Assembly (NCBI RefSeq): GCF_004801395.1
Contig: NZ_SSOA01000002.1
Location: 1 to 64,000 of the forward strand
Direction: 5' to 3'
Source of the DNA: Gillisella terrae
GTDB lineage: Bacteria; Pseudomonadota; Alphaproteobacteria; Rhizobiales; Rhizobiaceae
Length of the DNA: 64,000 nucleotides
The notes under the pieces were generated by a model. That model ran no database searches. It worked only from the letters and a program-made list of their open reading frames with translations, and was not told where the DNA came from. The translations under genes were made by a program, and so were the position numbers. This document shows, one piece after another, positions 10,083-20,243 of this stretch (within the stretch, counting starts at the first letter, position 1; the number at the start of each line of letters is the position of its first letter).

Positions 10083-11450
10083 ATGTCCGTCAATATTCTT
10101 ATGCCCGCCCTGTCTCCCACGATGGAAGAGGGTACTCTTTCCAAGTGGCTGAAGCAGGAAGGCGACACCGTTAAGTCTGGCGATGTGATCGCTGAAATTG
10201 AAACCGACAAGGCAACCATGGAAGTGGAAGCTGTTGACGAAGGCGTTATCGGCAAGCTGCTGGTTGCGGCTGGCACTGAAAACGTCAAGGTCAATACGCC
10301 AATTGCTGTTTTGTTGCAGGATGGCGAAAGCGCTGATTCGGTCGCTTCCGCTCCAAAGGCTGAAGAGGCTGCTCCTGCTGCCGCTGAGGAAAAGCCTGCG
10401 TCTGCGCCGGTTCCTGCTGCTCCGGTCTCCAACGCCGCATCTGATCCTTCTATTCCAGAAGGCACAGAAATGGTGACGATGACAGTGCGTGAAGCTCTGC
10501 GCGAAGCCATGGCCGAAGAAATGCGCAGCAATGAAGACGTGTTCATCATTGGTGAGGAAGTTGCCGAATATCAGGGCGCTTACAAGATCACCCAGGGCCT
10601 GCTGGCCGAGTTTGGTGATCGTCGCGTTGTTGATACGCCGATTACCGAGCATGGTTTTGCCGGTGTGGCTGTTGGTGCTGCCATGGCGGGCCTGCGTCCA
10701 ATCGTCGAATTCATGACGTTCAACTTCGCCATGCAGGCGATTGACCAGATCATCAATTCCGCTGCCAAGACGCTTTACATGTCTGGCGGTCAGATGGGTG
10801 CGCCAATCGTATTCCGCGGTCCAAACGGTGCAGCGGCCCGCGTGGCGGCTCAGCACAGCCAGGATTATGCGGCATGGTATAGCCATATTCCGGGCCTGAA
10901 GGTGATTGCGCCTTACACCGCAGCCGATGCAAAGGGTCTGTTGAAGGCGGCAATTCAGGATCCGAATCCTGTGATCTTCCTTGAGAATGAAATTCTCTAC
11001 GGTCACAGCTTTGAGGTGCCAAAGCTGGATAATTTCGTGCTGCCAATCGGCAAGGCACGTATCCATAAGCCCGGCAAGGACGTGACAATTGTGTCGTGGA
11101 GCATTGGCATGACCTATGCAACCAAGGCCGTTGAAGAACTGACCAAGCTTGGTATCGATGTTGAATTGATCGACCTGCGCACCATCCGTCCGATGGACCT
11201 GCCGACCGTTATCGAGTCTGTGAAGAAGACTGGTCGTCTGGTCGTGGTTGAAGAAGGTTATCCACAGTCGTCGGTTGGCGATTTTGTGGCCAACAGCATC
11301 CAGCGCGAAGCGTTTGACTATCTCGATGCACCGGTGTTGACCATTGCTGGCAAGGATGTTCCGATGCCATATGCGGCCAACCTTGAAAAGCTCGCTCTGC
11401 CGAATGTCGGCGAAGTGGTCCAGGCCGTCAAAGCCGTCTGCTACAAATAA
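10083..11450 (+). CDS. pdhB: Pyruvate dehydrogenase E1 component, beta subunit with N-terminal lipoyl domain
   Basis: 455 aa, longer than a plain E1-beta because residues 1-78 form a complete lipoyl domain (lipoylated Lys43 in ETDKATME). An Ala/Pro-rich linker (about 85-120) joins it to the E1-beta body, which starts near [14 protein letters not shown] and carries [22 protein letters not shown] and [11 protein letters not shown]-type C-terminal motifs. Lipoyl-bearing E1-beta is known from alphaproteobacteria. The lipoyl-coding DNA is very similar to that at the start of pdhC. Start supported by GAGGGAGG upstream. Confidence 0.97.
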   Translation: MSVNILMPALSPTMEEGTLSKWLKQEGDTVKSGDVIAEIETDKATMEVEAVDEGVIGKLLVAAGTENVKVNTPIAVLLQDGESADSVASAPKAEEAAPAAAEEKPASAPVPAAPVSNAASDPSIPEGTEMVTMTVREALREAMAEEMRSNEDVFIIGEEVAEYQGAYKITQGLLAEFGDRRVVDTPITEHGFAGVAVGAAMAGLRPIVEFMTFNFAMQAIDQIINSAAKTLYMSGGQMGAPIVFRGPNGAAARVAAQHSQDYAAWYSHIPGLKVIAPYTAADAKGLLKAAIQDPNPVIFLENEILYGHSFEVPKLDNFVLPIGKARIHKPGKDVTIVSWSIGMTYATKAVEELTKLGIDVELIDLRTIRPMDLPTVIESVKKTGRLVVVEEGYPQSSVGDFVANSIQREAFDYLDAPVLTIAGKDVPMPYAANLEKLALPNVGEVVQAVKAVCYK

Positions 11451-11465
11451 GGGGAGGCGAGGCAT

Positions 11466-12791
11466 ATGCCGATCAATATCACCATGCCAGCCCTCTCTCC
11501 CACCATGGAAGAGGGCAATCTGGCCAAGTGGCTGGTCAAGGAAGGCGACACCGTCAAGTCTGGCGATGTGATTGCCGAGATTGAAACCGACAAGGCAACC
11601 ATGGAAGTGGAAGCCGTGGACGAGGGTGTTGTGGCCAAGCTGGTTGTTCCGGCTGGGACCGAAGGCGTCAAGGTCAATGCCTTGATTGCCATCCTCGCCG
11701 CTGACGGTGAAGATGTGTCTGCTGCCGCCGCTGGCGGTGGTGCTGCGGCTCCTGCAAAGACAGAGGCCAAAGCAGAAGCTCCCGCGGCTGAAAAGCCAGC
11801 AGCCACGGCTGCTGCACCTGCTCCAGCTCAGGCCGTTGCGCATTCCGGTGAGCGCGTATTCGCTTCGCCATTGGCGCGTCGTCTGGCCAAGGATGCTGGT
11901 CTCGACCTTAAGGGTGTTGCTGGCTCCGGCCCGCATGGCCGTATTGTCAAGAGCGACATTGAAAAGGCTGTCAGCACTGGCGGCGCAAAGTCAGCTGCTG
12001 CCGCACCTGCGGCTGCTCCAGCCAGTGCACCTGCTCCGGCTTTGGCAAAGGGCATGTCGGACGATGCTGTGCTCAAGCTGTTCTCGGAAGGCTCTTACGA
12101 GCTGGTTCCGCACGACGGCATGCGCAAGACCATTGCCAAGCGCCTGCAAGAATCCAAGCAGACCATTCCGCATTTCTACGTGTCCGTGGATTGCGAATTG
12201 GATGCGCTGCTGGCACTGCGCGCTCAACTGAACGGTTCTGCGCCTGAAAAGGATGGCAAGCCGGTCTACAAGCTCTCGGTCAACGATATGGTCATCAAGG
12301 CCATGGCGCTGGCGCTGCGCGATGTGCCGGATGCCAACGTATCCTGGACCGACAGCAATATGGTCAAGCACAAGCACGCCGACGTTGGCGTGGCTGTGTC
12401 GATCCCCGGCGGTCTGATCACCCCGATCATCCGTCAGGCCGAGCTGAAGAGCCTGTCTGCCATCTCCAACGAGATGAAGGATCTGGGCAAGCGCGCCAAG
12501 GAACGCAAGCTGAAGCCTGAGGAATATCAGGGCGGCACCACTGCCGTGTCCAACATGGGCATGATGGGCGTGAAGAATTTCGCAGCGGTGGTCAACCCAC
12601 CACATGCGACCATTCTGGCCGTTGGCGCAGGTGAAGAGCGCGTTGTTGTGAAGAAGGGCGAGATGAAAATCGCCAACGTCATGACCGTCACGCTGTCCAC
12701 TGACCACCGCGCGGTTGATGGAGCCTTGGGTGCCGAACTTCTCGGAGCCTTCAAGCGCTACATCGAAAGCCCGATGGGTATGCTGGTGTAA
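11466..12791 (+). CDS. pdhC: Dihydrolipoamide acetyltransferase, E2 of pyruvate dehydrogenase
   Basis: 441 aa. One lipoyl domain (residues 1-76, Lys43 in ETDKATME), an Ala/Pro linker, a peripheral-subunit-binding domain (about 131-168, [14 protein letters not shown] through [12 protein letters not shown]), a second flexible linker, then the catalytic domain ending with the active-site motif DHRAVDG (His414). It transfers the acetyl group to CoA and forms the core of the complex. It starts 15 bases after pdhB with GGGGAGG upstream. The symbol aceF is also used. Confidence 0.97.
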   Translation: MPINITMPALSPTMEEGNLAKWLVKEGDTVKSGDVIAEIETDKATMEVEAVDEGVVAKLVVPAGTEGVKVNALIAILAADGEDVSAAAAGGGAAAPAKTEAKAEAPAAEKPAATAAAPAPAQAVAHSGERVFASPLARRLAKDAGLDLKGVAGSGPHGRIVKSDIEKAVSTGGAKSAAAAPAAAPASAPAPALAKGMSDDAVLKLFSEGSYELVPHDGMRKTIAKRLQESKQTIPHFYVSVDCELDALLALRAQLNGSAPEKDGKPVYKLSVNDMVIKAMALALRDVPDANVSWTDSNMVKHKHADVGVAVSIPGGLITPIIRQAELKSLSAISNEMKDLGKRAKERKLKPEEYQGGTTAVSNMGMMGVKNFAAVVNPPHATILAVGAGEERVVVKKGEMKIANVMTVTLSTDHRAVDGALGAELLGAFKRYIESPMGMLV

Positions 12792-12806
12792 CCTGAAAGA
12801 AGTGGC

Positions 12807-13445
12807 ATGAAATCCGTTCTTTGCTACGGCGATAGTCTGACCTGGGGTTACGATCCCGTATCCCTTGGTCGGCATGACTACCAGAACCGCTGGCCGAGCG
12901 TGCTGCAAAAGGCGCTGGGGCCAGAGGTGACGGTGATTGCCGAAGGCTTGAACGGACGCACTACCGCCTATGATGACTATCTGGCCGATTGTGAGCGCAA
13001 TGGTGTCAAGCTGTTGCCAAGTGTTTTGGCGACCCATGCACCGCTGGATCTGGTCATCCTGTTCTTGGGCACCAATGATCTCAAACGTGGGCCGGCTGGT
13101 ACGGCCCACGCTGCAACAAAGGGCATGAAGCGGCTGGTGCAGCTTATTCGCCATCATGCCTGGCCCATGGAAACCGATGGGCCGGATATTCTCATCGTTG
13201 CCCCGCCGGTTATTTGTGAAACCGCCAATGAACCCTTTGCGGCGATGTTTCGCGATGCGCTGGAGGAATCGGCCATGGTGGCCAGTCTCTATAGTGATCT
13301 GGCCGATGAGCTGGAGTGCAGCTTTTTTGATGCCGGATCGGTGGCGAAATGTTCGCCGCTGGATGGTATTCATCTGGATGCCGAGAATACGCGCGCCGTT
13401 GGGCGCGGGCTGGAGCCAGTGGTTCGGGTGATTTTGGGTGTTTAA
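12807..13445 (+). CDS. SGNH/GDSL-family hydrolase (arylesterase-like)
   Basis: 212 aa. All SGNH blocks are present: GDSLTWGY (catalytic Ser10), the Gly block GLNGRTT, the Asn block FLGTNDL and the Asp-His block DGIHLD. No signal peptide, so cytoplasmic. The substrate is unknown; the type resembles small arylesterases and acyl hydrolases. It lies 15 bases after pdhC, within the pyruvate dehydrogenase gene run, which suggests co-transcription but no proven metabolic link. Confidence 0.88.
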   Translation: MKSVLCYGDSLTWGYDPVSLGRHDYQNRWPSVLQKALGPEVTVIAEGLNGRTTAYDDYLADCERNGVKLLPSVLATHAPLDLVILFLGTNDLKRGPAGTAHAATKGMKRLVQLIRHHAWPMETDGPDILIVAPPVICETANEPFAAMFRDALEESAMVASLYSDLADELECSFFDAGSVAKCSPLDGIHLDAENTRAVGRGLEPVVRVILGV

Positions 13446-13537
13446 CGCGGTTGGTTTCAATCGGGTTGATCAACATCAAGGAGGTATTTTGTGGCGTGGC
13501 TAACCTGATCTCGTAGACCTGAAGAGGAGAAGGGATC

Positions 13538-13804
13538 ATGGCAAACACACCGCATCAATTGACGGCTGAATTTCCTGAATTTGTGGCGCTGATCCACCAT
13601 TTGAAAATGACAGACGGGCATTTTGCCAGATTGTTTGACAGCTACCACGATGTGAACGGGAAAATTCATCGCGCTGAAACGAATATAGAGCCGGTAGACG
13701 ATTTCCATATGGAAGACATGCGGAAAACCCGGATGCGGCTCAAGGATGAAATCTACGGGATGCTGGTTCACCATGAACCGGAAGCCGAAACGCCGGAAGT
13801 ATAA
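13538..13804 (+). CDS. DUF465/YdcH-family small protein
   Basis: 88 aa, very charged and probably helical. The pattern around FVALIHHLKMTDGHFARLFD, HDVNGKIHRAE and MRLKDEIYGML fits the DUF465 (YdcH) family, whose function is not established. ATG 13538 has GAGGAGAAGGG upstream. It sits between the SGNH hydrolase and lpdA. Confidence 0.8.
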   Translation: MANTPHQLTAEFPEFVALIHHLKMTDGHFARLFDSYHDVNGKIHRAETNIEPVDDFHMEDMRKTRMRLKDEIYGMLVHHEPEAETPEV

Positions 13805-13881
13805 GCCGGGCTGCTTCCAATCCCGTGACCGGCGATCACCAAGCGGTGGTTGCCGCAAGAAACCGAGGAGTGGAAACGCCC

Positions 13882-15336
13882 ATGTCGAATGCTTATGACG
13901 TCATCATCATCGGGTCTGGCCCCGGCGGCTATGTGACCGCGATCCGTGCCGCCCAGCTCGGCCTGAAAACCGCGATTGTTGAGCGGGAACATCTGGGCGG
14001 TATCTGCCTCAACTGGGGTTGCATCCCCACCAAGGCGCTGCTGCGCTCCGCCGAAATTCTTGATCATGCCAACCATGCCAAGAGCTATGGCCTGACGCTG
14101 AACGGCACGATGACCGCCGATGTGAAAGACGTTGTCGCCCGTTCGCGTGGCGTTTCTGCGCGCTTGAACGGCGGCGTTGCCTTCCTGATGAAGAAAAACA
14201 AGATCGATGTGATCTGGGGCGAGGCAAAGCTTTCCAAGCCTGGCGAAATCTTGGTTGGCAAAACAGCGAAGCCTGCTGTGCAGCCTCAGAACCCCGTGCC
14301 AAAGGGCGTTTTGGGTGAGGGCACCTATACGGCAAAACATATTATTGTTGCTACAGGCGCACGTCCACGCGCACTGCCGGGCATCGAGCCAGATGGCAAG
14401 CTGATCTGGACCTATTTCGAAGCCATGAAGCCCGATTTCATGCCGAAATCTTTGGTGGTCATGGGTTCGGGCGCGATCGGCATTGAATTTGCCTCTTTCT
14501 ACCGCTCCATGGGCGTGGATGTGACGGTGGTTGAGCTGATGGCCAACATCATGCCGGTGGAAGATGTGGAAATTTCCACCATTGCCCGCAAGGCGCTGGA
14601 AAAGCGCGGCATGAAGATTATCACTGAGGCCAAGGTTTCCAAGGTTTCCAAGGTTGAGAAGGGTGCAAATTCCATCACCGCCCATGTTGAAACCAAGGAC
14701 GGCAAGGTGCAGCAGATCACCGCTGATCGTCTGATCTCGGCTGTTGGCGTGCAGGGCAATATCGAAAACCTCGGCCTTGAGACGCTGGGCGTCAAGACCG
14801 ATCGCGGCTGCATTGTCATCGACGGCTATGGCAAGACCAACGTGCCGGGGCTTTATGCCATCGGCGACGTGGCTGGTCCGCCAATGCTGGCCCATAAGGC
14901 CGAACATGAAGGCGTGATCTGCATTGAAAAGATTGCGGGCCTGCCCAATGTTCACCCGATGAACAAGTCGATGATTCCGGGCTGCACCTATTGCAATCCG
15001 CAGGTTGCGTCGGTTGGTCTCACCGAAGCCAAGGCCAAGGAGCAGGGCCGCGATATTCGCGTTGGCCGCTATAGCTTCAATGCAAATGGCAAGGCTATCG
15101 CGCTTGGTGAAGATAATGGCATGATCAAAACCATTTTTGATAAGAAAACCGGCGAATTGATCGGCGCACACATGGTTGGCGCGGAAGTGACCGAGCTGAT
15201 CCAGGGCTTTGTGGTGGCGATGAACCTTGAAACCACCGAGGAAGAACTGATGCACACCATCTTCCCGCACCCAACCTTGTCTGAAATGATGAAGGAAAGC
15301 GTGCTGGATGCCTATGGCAAAGTGCTGAACGCCTAA
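13882..15336 (+). CDS. lpdA: Dihydrolipoamide dehydrogenase (E3)
   Basis: 484 aa. FAD- and NAD-binding Rossmann motifs (IIIGSGPGGYV at the N-terminus, VVMGSGAIGIEFAS near 190), the redox disulfide Cys42-Cys47 in CLNWGCIP, the second FAD motif GLYAIGDVAG, and the C-terminal interface with the catalytic His in FPHPTLSEMM. It reoxidises dihydrolipoamide for the pyruvate dehydrogenase complex. The start MSNAYDVII is preceded by GAGGAG; an upstream extension is open to 13825 but reads through non-conserved sequence. Confidence 0.97.
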   Translation: MSNAYDVIIIGSGPGGYVTAIRAAQLGLKTAIVEREHLGGICLNWGCIPTKALLRSAEILDHANHAKSYGLTLNGTMTADVKDVVARSRGVSARLNGGVAFLMKKNKIDVIWGEAKLSKPGEILVGKTAKPAVQPQNPVPKGVLGEGTYTAKHIIVATGARPRALPGIEPDGKLIWTYFEAMKPDFMPKSLVVMGSGAIGIEFASFYRSMGVDVTVVELMANIMPVEDVEISTIARKALEKRGMKIITEAKVSKVSKVEKGANSITAHVETKDGKVQQITADRLISAVGVQGNIENLGLETLGVKTDRGCIVIDGYGKTNVPGLYAIGDVAGPPMLAHKAEHEGVICIEKIAGLPNVHPMNKSMIPGCTYCNPQVASVGLTEAKAKEQGRDIRVGRYSFNANGKAIALGEDNGMIKTIFDKKTGELIGAHMVGAEVTELIQGFVVAMNLETTEEELMHTIFPHPTLSEMMKESVLDAYGKVLNA

Positions 15337-15404
15337 GGGTTGGTTGCGATTGAGCTGCCCGCAGCCTATATAGTCGGCGGGACAGCACATATAAGGAGCC
15401 GCTG

Positions 15405-15659
15405 ATGACCGGATTTGAATTAGGCTGGTTCATGACCATCATCGTCGGCGGCCTTGCTGGCTGGTTGGCGGGCAAGCTCATGGATATGCGCTTTGGCATT
15501 TTCATGAATATCATTGTCGGCATTGTTGGTGCCGCTCTGGCCTCCGCAATTTTCCGCCGGTTCGGAATTTTCGTGGAAGGTGATTGGCTCGGTTATATGA
15601 TCACCAGCTTTGTGGGCGCAAGCCTTCTGCTGTTTGTTGCCAAACTGGTGCGCCGCTAA
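15405..15659 (+). CDS. GlsB/YeaQ/YmgE-type small membrane protein
   Basis: 84 aa with three hydrophobic helices and glycine-rich turns (IIVGGLAGWLAGKLM, IIVGIVGAALAS, ITSFVGASLLLFVAKLV). This is the pattern of the transglycosylase-associated (Transgly_assoc) family of inner-membrane stress proteins; no enzymatic activity is shown for such small members. AAGGAG lies upstream of ATG 15405. Confidence 0.85.
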   Translation: MTGFELGWFMTIIVGGLAGWLAGKLMDMRFGIFMNIIVGIVGAALASAIFRRFGIFVEGDWLGYMITSFVGASLLLFVAKLVRR

Positions 15660-15701
15660 ATTTTTACTGCCGCAGAGCTGCGGCTTGGACAGGTCAAAAT
15701 C

Positions 15702-16673
15702 ATGGTCACGATCCTCGATAGAACGCAAAGCCCTGAAAAGCGCATTCGTCACCCGGAAAAGGCGCATAAGCCTGATACCGAGGTGCTGCGCAAACCGGAG
15801 TGGATCAGGGTCAAAGCGCCGACGTCCAAGGGCTATCAGGAAACGCGCGAACTGGTGCGCAGCCACAAGCTTGTGACAGTCTGCGAAGAGGCAGGCTGCC
15901 CCAACATCGGCGAGTGCTGGGATAAGAAACACGCCACCTTCATGATCATGGGCGAGATTTGCACCCGCGCCTGCGCGTTCTGCAATGTTGCCACGGGCAA
16001 GCCGAATGCGCTGGATCTGGACGAGCCTGCAAACGTCGCCAAGGCCGTCAAGCAGATGGGTCTTTCGCATGTGGTGATCACCTCCGTGGATCGCGATGAT
16101 CTGGCTGATGGCGGTGCTGAGCATTTTGAGAAGGTTATCTGGGCCATCCGCGAAGCCTCGCCACAGACGACCATTGAAATTCTGACGCCTGACTTTTTGA
16201 AAAAGCCCGGTGCGCTGGAGCGCGTTGTGGCCGCCAAGCCAGACGTGTTCAACCACAATATGGAAACCGTGCCCGGCAATTACCTGACGGTGCGTCCCGG
16301 CGCACGCTATTTCCACTCGGTGCGCCTGCTGCAACGGGTCAAGGAACTGGATCCAACCATGTTCACCAAATCAGGCATCATGGTCGGCCTCGGTGAAGAG
16401 CGCAACGAAGTGCTGCAATTGATGGATGATCTGCGCAGTGCCGATGTGGACTTCCTCACGATTGGCCAATATCTCCAGCCCACCCGCAAGCATCACAAGG
16501 TGGAAAAATTTGTGACGCCAGAAGAGTTCAAATCCTACGAGGATATTGCCTATACCAAGGGCTTCCTGATGGTATCTTCCAGCCCGTTGACCCGCTCTTC
16601 GCACCATGCAGGGGATGACTTTGCCCGCCTGAAAGCCAACCGCGAAAAGAAGCTGCTGGCTGCTGCCGAGTGA
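15702..16673 (+). CDS. lipA: Lipoyl synthase LipA
   Basis: 323 aa radical-SAM enzyme that inserts two sulfurs into octanoyl side chains to make lipoyl groups. Both iron-sulfur sites are visible: the auxiliary cluster Cys61, Cys66 and Cys72 ([12 protein letters not shown]) and the radical-SAM cluster CTRACAFC (Cys87, 91, 94); the C-terminal RSSHHAGD supplies the usual serine ligand. Placement after pdhABC-lpdA puts lipoate synthesis beside the enzymes that need it. A terminator follows. Confidence 0.98.
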   Translation: MVTILDRTQSPEKRIRHPEKAHKPDTEVLRKPEWIRVKAPTSKGYQETRELVRSHKLVTVCEEAGCPNIGECWDKKHATFMIMGEICTRACAFCNVATGKPNALDLDEPANVAKAVKQMGLSHVVITSVDRDDLADGGAEHFEKVIWAIREASPQTTIEILTPDFLKKPGALERVVAAKPDVFNHNMETVPGNYLTVRPGARYFHSVRLLQRVKELDPTMFTKSGIMVGLGEERNEVLQLMDDLRSADVDFLTIGQYLQPTRKHHKVEKFVTPEEFKSYEDIAYTKGFLMVSSSPLTRSSHHAGDDFARLKANREKKLLAAAE

Positions 16674-16703
16674 ATTTTTTATAACAGCCTTGCATGGTTT
16701 GAG

Positions 16704-16735
16704 ACCCGGCGCTTATAAACGCCGGGTTTATTTGT
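16704..16735 (+). terminator. Intrinsic terminator after lipA
   Basis: Perfect 8-bp GC-rich stem ACCCGGCG / CGCCGGGT with an 8-base loop, then a T-rich tract interrupted by A and G. It closes the pdh-lipA run. Confidence 0.75.
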
Positions 16736-16750
16736 TTCGGGGGTGCGGCA

Positions 16751-17323
16751 TTGGTGAGATATCTCAAAACTGACCCTGAAGCGGCAAGCCTTGTAAAACA
16801 AGCCCAACGCATCTGCGTGGTGGGTTGCTCTGGCAGCGGCAAAAGCACGCTGTCGCAGGCGCTGTGCAGTCTTTTAAATCTCACCTATATTTCCATGGAT
16901 CGCGATGTTTTCTGGCTTCCGGGCTGGCAACTCCGGCCTCGTCCCGAAGCGATTGAGCGGATGAAGGGTTTTGTCGCAGGCGAGCGCTGGATCATTGATG
17001 GCAACAGCCCTGGCACCTTGCCAGCGCGCTTGGCTCGTTGCAATCTGGTCATCTGGATGCGTCCACCGCGCTACGCCTCGATGTATGGGGTGGTGTCCCG
17101 CTGGCTGAAACATCGCGGGCAGGTTCGGCCCGGAATGGCGGAGGGCTGTCCGGAAAAGATCGACTTGGAGTTTTTGAAATACATCTGGAATTTTGAAGCC
17201 AAAGAAGTGCCGCAGTTTCAGGAACAGTTTGAAAAGGCGAGGGACGATCTTGGGGTGATTGTGGTGACATCCCGCAAGCAAAGTGCAAAGCTGTTGTCGG
17301 AATTGGCCAAAATACACCCTTGA
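16751..17323 (+). CDS. P-loop nucleoside/adenylate kinase-like protein, first of a tandem pair
   Basis: 190 aa. The Walker A motif VVGCSGSGKST lies near residue 24, followed by YISMDRDVFWLPGWQ, a WIIDGNSPGTL block and a C-terminal YIWNFEAKE block. The type matches adenylate-kinase-like proteins once annotated FlaR; the real substrate is not known. The frame opens with TTG 16751 directly followed by GTG 16754, so the true start is uncertain by one codon. The next gene is a paralogue. Confidence 0.85.
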   Translation: MVRYLKTDPEAASLVKQAQRICVVGCSGSGKSTLSQALCSLLNLTYISMDRDVFWLPGWQLRPRPEAIERMKGFVAGERWIIDGNSPGTLPARLARCNLVIWMRPPRYASMYGVVSRWLKHRGQVRPGMAEGCPEKIDLEFLKYIWNFEAKEVPQFQEQFEKARDDLGVIVVTSRKQSAKLLSELAKIHP

Positions 17324-17333
17324 GGTTTAAGTC

Positions 17334-17906
17334 ATGGTGCATTGTGCGCAAAACCTCGAAGAAGCTGCTGAAATTTTGAAAAGCAGCAATCGTATTCTGG
17401 TTGTTGGCTGCTCTGGTGGCGGCAAGTCTACGCTATCGATGAAATTGTGTGCGCGGTTCGGTCTTGAGTTTATCTCAATGGATCGTGACATCTTCTGGCT
17501 GCCAAATTGGCAGGCCCGTTCGCGATCGGAACAACGGGAGATTATTTCAAACATGGTCGCCGCAGACCGTTGGCTGATGGATGGTAGCAACCCATCCAGC
17601 TTCGATTTGCGCTTGCCCCGAGCCGATATTGTGCTGTGGGTAAGGTTGCCGCGCTGGCGGTGTCTGTTGGGGGTTTATCGGCGGGCATTTCGAAACTACG
17701 GCAAAAAGCGGCCAGAGATGGCCGAAGGATGTGTTGAAAAATGGCCCGATAAAGATTTTCTCAGCTATATCTGGAACTTCGAGCACAAACACGCCCCCAT
17801 CTTTATTCGCAACTTCGATCTTTACGGCCCGCAAGTGCCGGTTTTGGTGTTAAAATCCCGGCGCGAAGTGTCGCAGCTTCTTGATCTTGTTGGCGCACAG
17901 GCTTAA
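17334..17906 (+). CDS. P-loop nucleoside/adenylate kinase-like protein, second of a tandem pair
   Basis: 190 aa, same length and layout as the preceding gene: Walker A VVGCSGGGKST, FISMDRDIFWLPNWQ, LMDGSNPSSFD, and YIWNFEHKH near residue 145. The two clearly arose by duplication but have diverged to roughly half identity by eye. It begins 10 bases after its paralogue and is followed immediately by the START-domain gene. Confidence 0.85.
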   Translation: MVHCAQNLEEAAEILKSSNRILVVGCSGGGKSTLSMKLCARFGLEFISMDRDIFWLPNWQARSRSEQREIISNMVAADRWLMDGSNPSSFDLRLPRADIVLWVRLPRWRCLLGVYRRAFRNYGKKRPEMAEGCVEKWPDKDFLSYIWNFEHKHAPIFIRNFDLYGPQVPVLVLKSRREVSQLLDLVGAQA

Positions 17907-17915
17907 GTGCCATTT

Positions 17916-18368
17916 ATGCCAAAGTTTGAAACTCGCCGTCCTGTCAAGCACTCTCCTGACCGCATGTATGCGCTGGTTGCGGATATTGAGCGCTACCCCG
18001 AATTTGTGCCGCTGTGCGATGCACTCTCTATCCAGTCACGCAAGGAGCGCGACGGTAAGGAGTTGCTGATTGCCAATATGTCGGTGGGCTATAAAGCGAT
18101 CCGTGAGACCTTTACCACGCAAGTGCTGCTGAAGCCCGAAGAGCGCGCCATCGATGTTCAATATATCGAAGGCCCGTTCAAATATCTCGACAATCGCTGG
18201 CGGTTTGAAGAAACGGCTGACGGCGGCTGCATGGTGCATTTCTTCATCGATTACGAATTCAAAAGCCGCATCCTCGGGGCCTTGATGGGCTCGATGTTCG
18301 ACCGCGCCTTTCGGATGTTCACCGAAGCGTTTGAAGCCCGGGCTGACAAGATTTACGCAGACGGCTGA
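17916..18368 (+). CDS. Coq10/RatA-type START-domain protein
   Basis: 150 aa. The opening MPKFETRRPVKHSPDRMYALVADIERYPEF is the polyketide-cyclase/START signature shared by Coq10 and RatA. In this setting the likely role is binding of ubiquinone or a related lipid, as Coq10, rather than a toxin. A GTG at 17907 directly after the previous stop would add three residues; ATG 17916 matches family starts. Its last 16 bases overlap the end of the convergent cinA gene. Confidence 0.88.
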   Translation: MPKFETRRPVKHSPDRMYALVADIERYPEFVPLCDALSIQSRKERDGKELLIANMSVGYKAIRETFTTQVLLKPEERAIDVQYIEGPFKYLDNRWRFEETADGGCMVHFFIDYEFKSRILGALMGSMFDRAFRMFTEAFEARADKIYADG

Positions 18369-18859
18369 ACAAGGCTTGAGAGCATCGCAATCGCGGTTCT
18401 GATGGTCTCAAGGCGCACGGTTTCGCGGCCTAAGTCGCCAAGGCGTATTGCTTTATGAAGCGTCTTGCCCGTTCTGGCCATTGCTGCGAGATGCACAAGC
18501 CCTACGGGTTTTTCCGCTGATCCTCCACCGGGGCCCGCGATGCCGGTGACGGCAACGGCGAGTGACGCGCCGGAGCGATAGAGTGCGCCATGGGCCATGG
18601 CCAATGCTGTTTCGCGCGAAACAGCGCCATAGGTTTCAAGGGTTGTGGCAGGCACGCCCAGCATGTCCATTTTGGCCTGATTGGAATAGGTCACGTAGCC
18701 ACGATCGACCACGGCAGATGAACCGGCAATCTCGGTCAAAAGCCCGGCAATCAATCCGCCGGTACAGGATTCGGCGGTGGCAATGGTCAGGCCGCGTTTG
18801 CTGAAATCTGCAATCAAGGCCTGAGCCGTCTGTTCAAGATCAGCGGGAAACAGGCTCAT
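18353..18859 (-). CDS. CinA C-terminal-domain protein, nicotinamide-nucleotide amidohydrolase PncC-like
   Basis: 168 aa containing only the deamidase domain of Cin[22 protein letters not shown] with the catalytic Ser-rich loop, [22 protein letters not shown] and [12 protein letters not shown]. Such proteins hydrolyse nicotinamide mononucleotide to nicotinate mononucleotide in NAD recycling. The start overlaps the stop of ispDF by 4 bases, so the two are co-translated. Confidence 0.93.
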   Translation of the reverse strand: MSLFPADLEQTAQALIADFSKRGLTIATAESCTGGLIAGLLTEIAGSSAVVDRGYVTYSNQAKMDMLGVPATTLETYGAVSRETALAMAHGALYRSGASLAVAVTGIAGPGGGSAEKPVGLVHLAAMARTGKTLHKAIRLGDLGRETVRLETIRTAIAMLSSLVQPSA

Positions 18860-20079
18860 GCGGCCCTCCCTTGAAACACCACCGTTGCCGTTGCAATGGC
18901 TGCAATGCCTTCTTTGCGGCCCACAAAGCCGATTTTTTCATTGGTGGTGGCTTTGACCGAGCAACGGTCGAGCGAAATCTCCAGAATTTCAGAGAGCTTT
19001 TCGCGCATGGTCTGGCGGTGTGGACCAATTTTCGGCTCTTCGGCAATCAAGGAGATATCGGCATTCATGATCGTGCCGCCAGCATCGCGCACGATCTTTG
19101 CTGCGTGCTCCAGAAAAATACGCGAGGCGGCACCGCGCCATTGCGGATCAGAGGGTGGAAAATGATCGCCAATGTCGCCAGCGCCGCAGGTTGCCAGCAG
19201 CGCGTCGGTCAGCGCGTGCAGCGCAACATCGGCATCAGAGTGCCCGCTTAAGGCCTGTGTGTGGGCAATGAAAACGCCGCAAAGTGTGACACCATCGCCG
19301 GGCACCAATTGGTGGACATCATAGCCATTGCCGGTGCGAACATCGGGAAGTAGCATGGTGGAAAGGCGGGCGTCGGCCATCTCAATATCTCGCTTCACAG
19401 TCAGTTTTACGTTGTCGGCCAGACCTTCCACCAGTCGCACCGGCATGCCTGCCCATTCGGCAATGGCGGCATCATCGGTAAAATCATCCCGACCAGAGGC
19501 TGCGGCCTTTTTATGGGCGTTCAAAATCTTGGCGTAGTTGAAACTTTGTGGTGTCTGGGCTGCGAAAAGTCCAGCGCGCGAAACGGTATCGCTTACAAAG
19601 CCATCATGGTTGCCACGCTTGAGTGTATCAGCCACCGGCATGGCTGGCAAAACAGCATCAGCGCCCTCATCAAGGGCCTTGCCTATCCGATCCAGCAGCA
19701 TTTGGTCAAAAAATGGTCGCACGGCATCGTGAATCATCACATGGTCTGGAGCTGTGGCCTGCAACGCATTGAGACCCGCTAAAACCGACTGCTGGCGCGT
19801 TTTGCCGCCATGGGTGACGATAAGCTCTTGTGTAAGATGAGCAATGGGATCGAGGGCCTTGGCCAGCAGCTGTTCATCATCGGGATGAATAACCACCACG
19901 ATTGTTGCATCCGGCAAATGGCTGCGAAATTTCTGCACGGTGTGCAAAATTACAGGTTTTCCGCCAATGGTGCGATATTGTTTTGGCCCTTCTGTCGAGG
20001 CACCAGCGCGTTCTCCGCGGCCTGCGGCGACCAATATCACCGCTGTTGACCTTGCTCCACTCGCTTTAGTATGCACCAT
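18856..20079 (-). CDS. ispDF: Bifunctional IspD/IspF isoprenoid enzyme
   Basis: 407 aa. Residues 1 to about 230 are the cytidylyltransferase IspD ([28 protein letters not shown]), and from about 250 on is the cyclodiphosphate synthase IspF with its metal ligands in GYDVHQ and SGHSDADV, plus [12 protein letters not shown] near the C-terminus. The fused form is typical of alphaproteobacteria and covers two steps of the MEP pathway. GGAAAG stands upstream of the ATG. It is transcribed divergently from dusB. Confidence 0.97.
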   Translation of the reverse strand: MVHTKASGARSTAVILVAAGRGERAGASTEGPKQYRTIGGKPVILHTVQKFRSHLPDATIVVVIHPDDEQLLAKALDPIAHLTQELIVTHGGKTRQQSVLAGLNALQATAPDHVMIHDAVRPFFDQMLLDRIGKALDEGADAVLPAMPVADTLKRGNHDGFVSDTVSRAGLFAAQTPQSFNYAKILNAHKKAAASGRDDFTDDAAIAEWAGMPVRLVEGLADNVKLTVKRDIEMADARLSTMLLPDVRTGNGYDVHQLVPGDGVTLCGVFIAHTQALSGHSDADVALHALTDALLATCGAGDIGDHFPPSDPQWRGAASRIFLEHAAKIVRDAGGTIMNADISLIAEEPKIGPHRQTMREKLSEILEISLDRCSVKATTNEKIGFVGRKEGIAAIATATVVFQGRAA

Positions 20080-20243
20080 AGTCTTTCCAGTCGATTAGCA
20101 GGTTTTAGTTGTCTAGCGATGCTTTTGGAGGTTTTCCAGCGCGGTTGCGAAAAAATATCTGTATCGCCCGGAAAGGGCTTGGCATGAAAGAATTTTATGT
20201 CTAAAAATCAGGCAAACTAGCTTCATGCTCGAAAGATAATCAC

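Noticed and set aside
10077-11936. A 619-codon antisense frame across pdhB and pdhC
   Set aside because: Shadow of the GC-rich coding strand; its repeated internal sequence only reflects the duplicated lipoyl domains.
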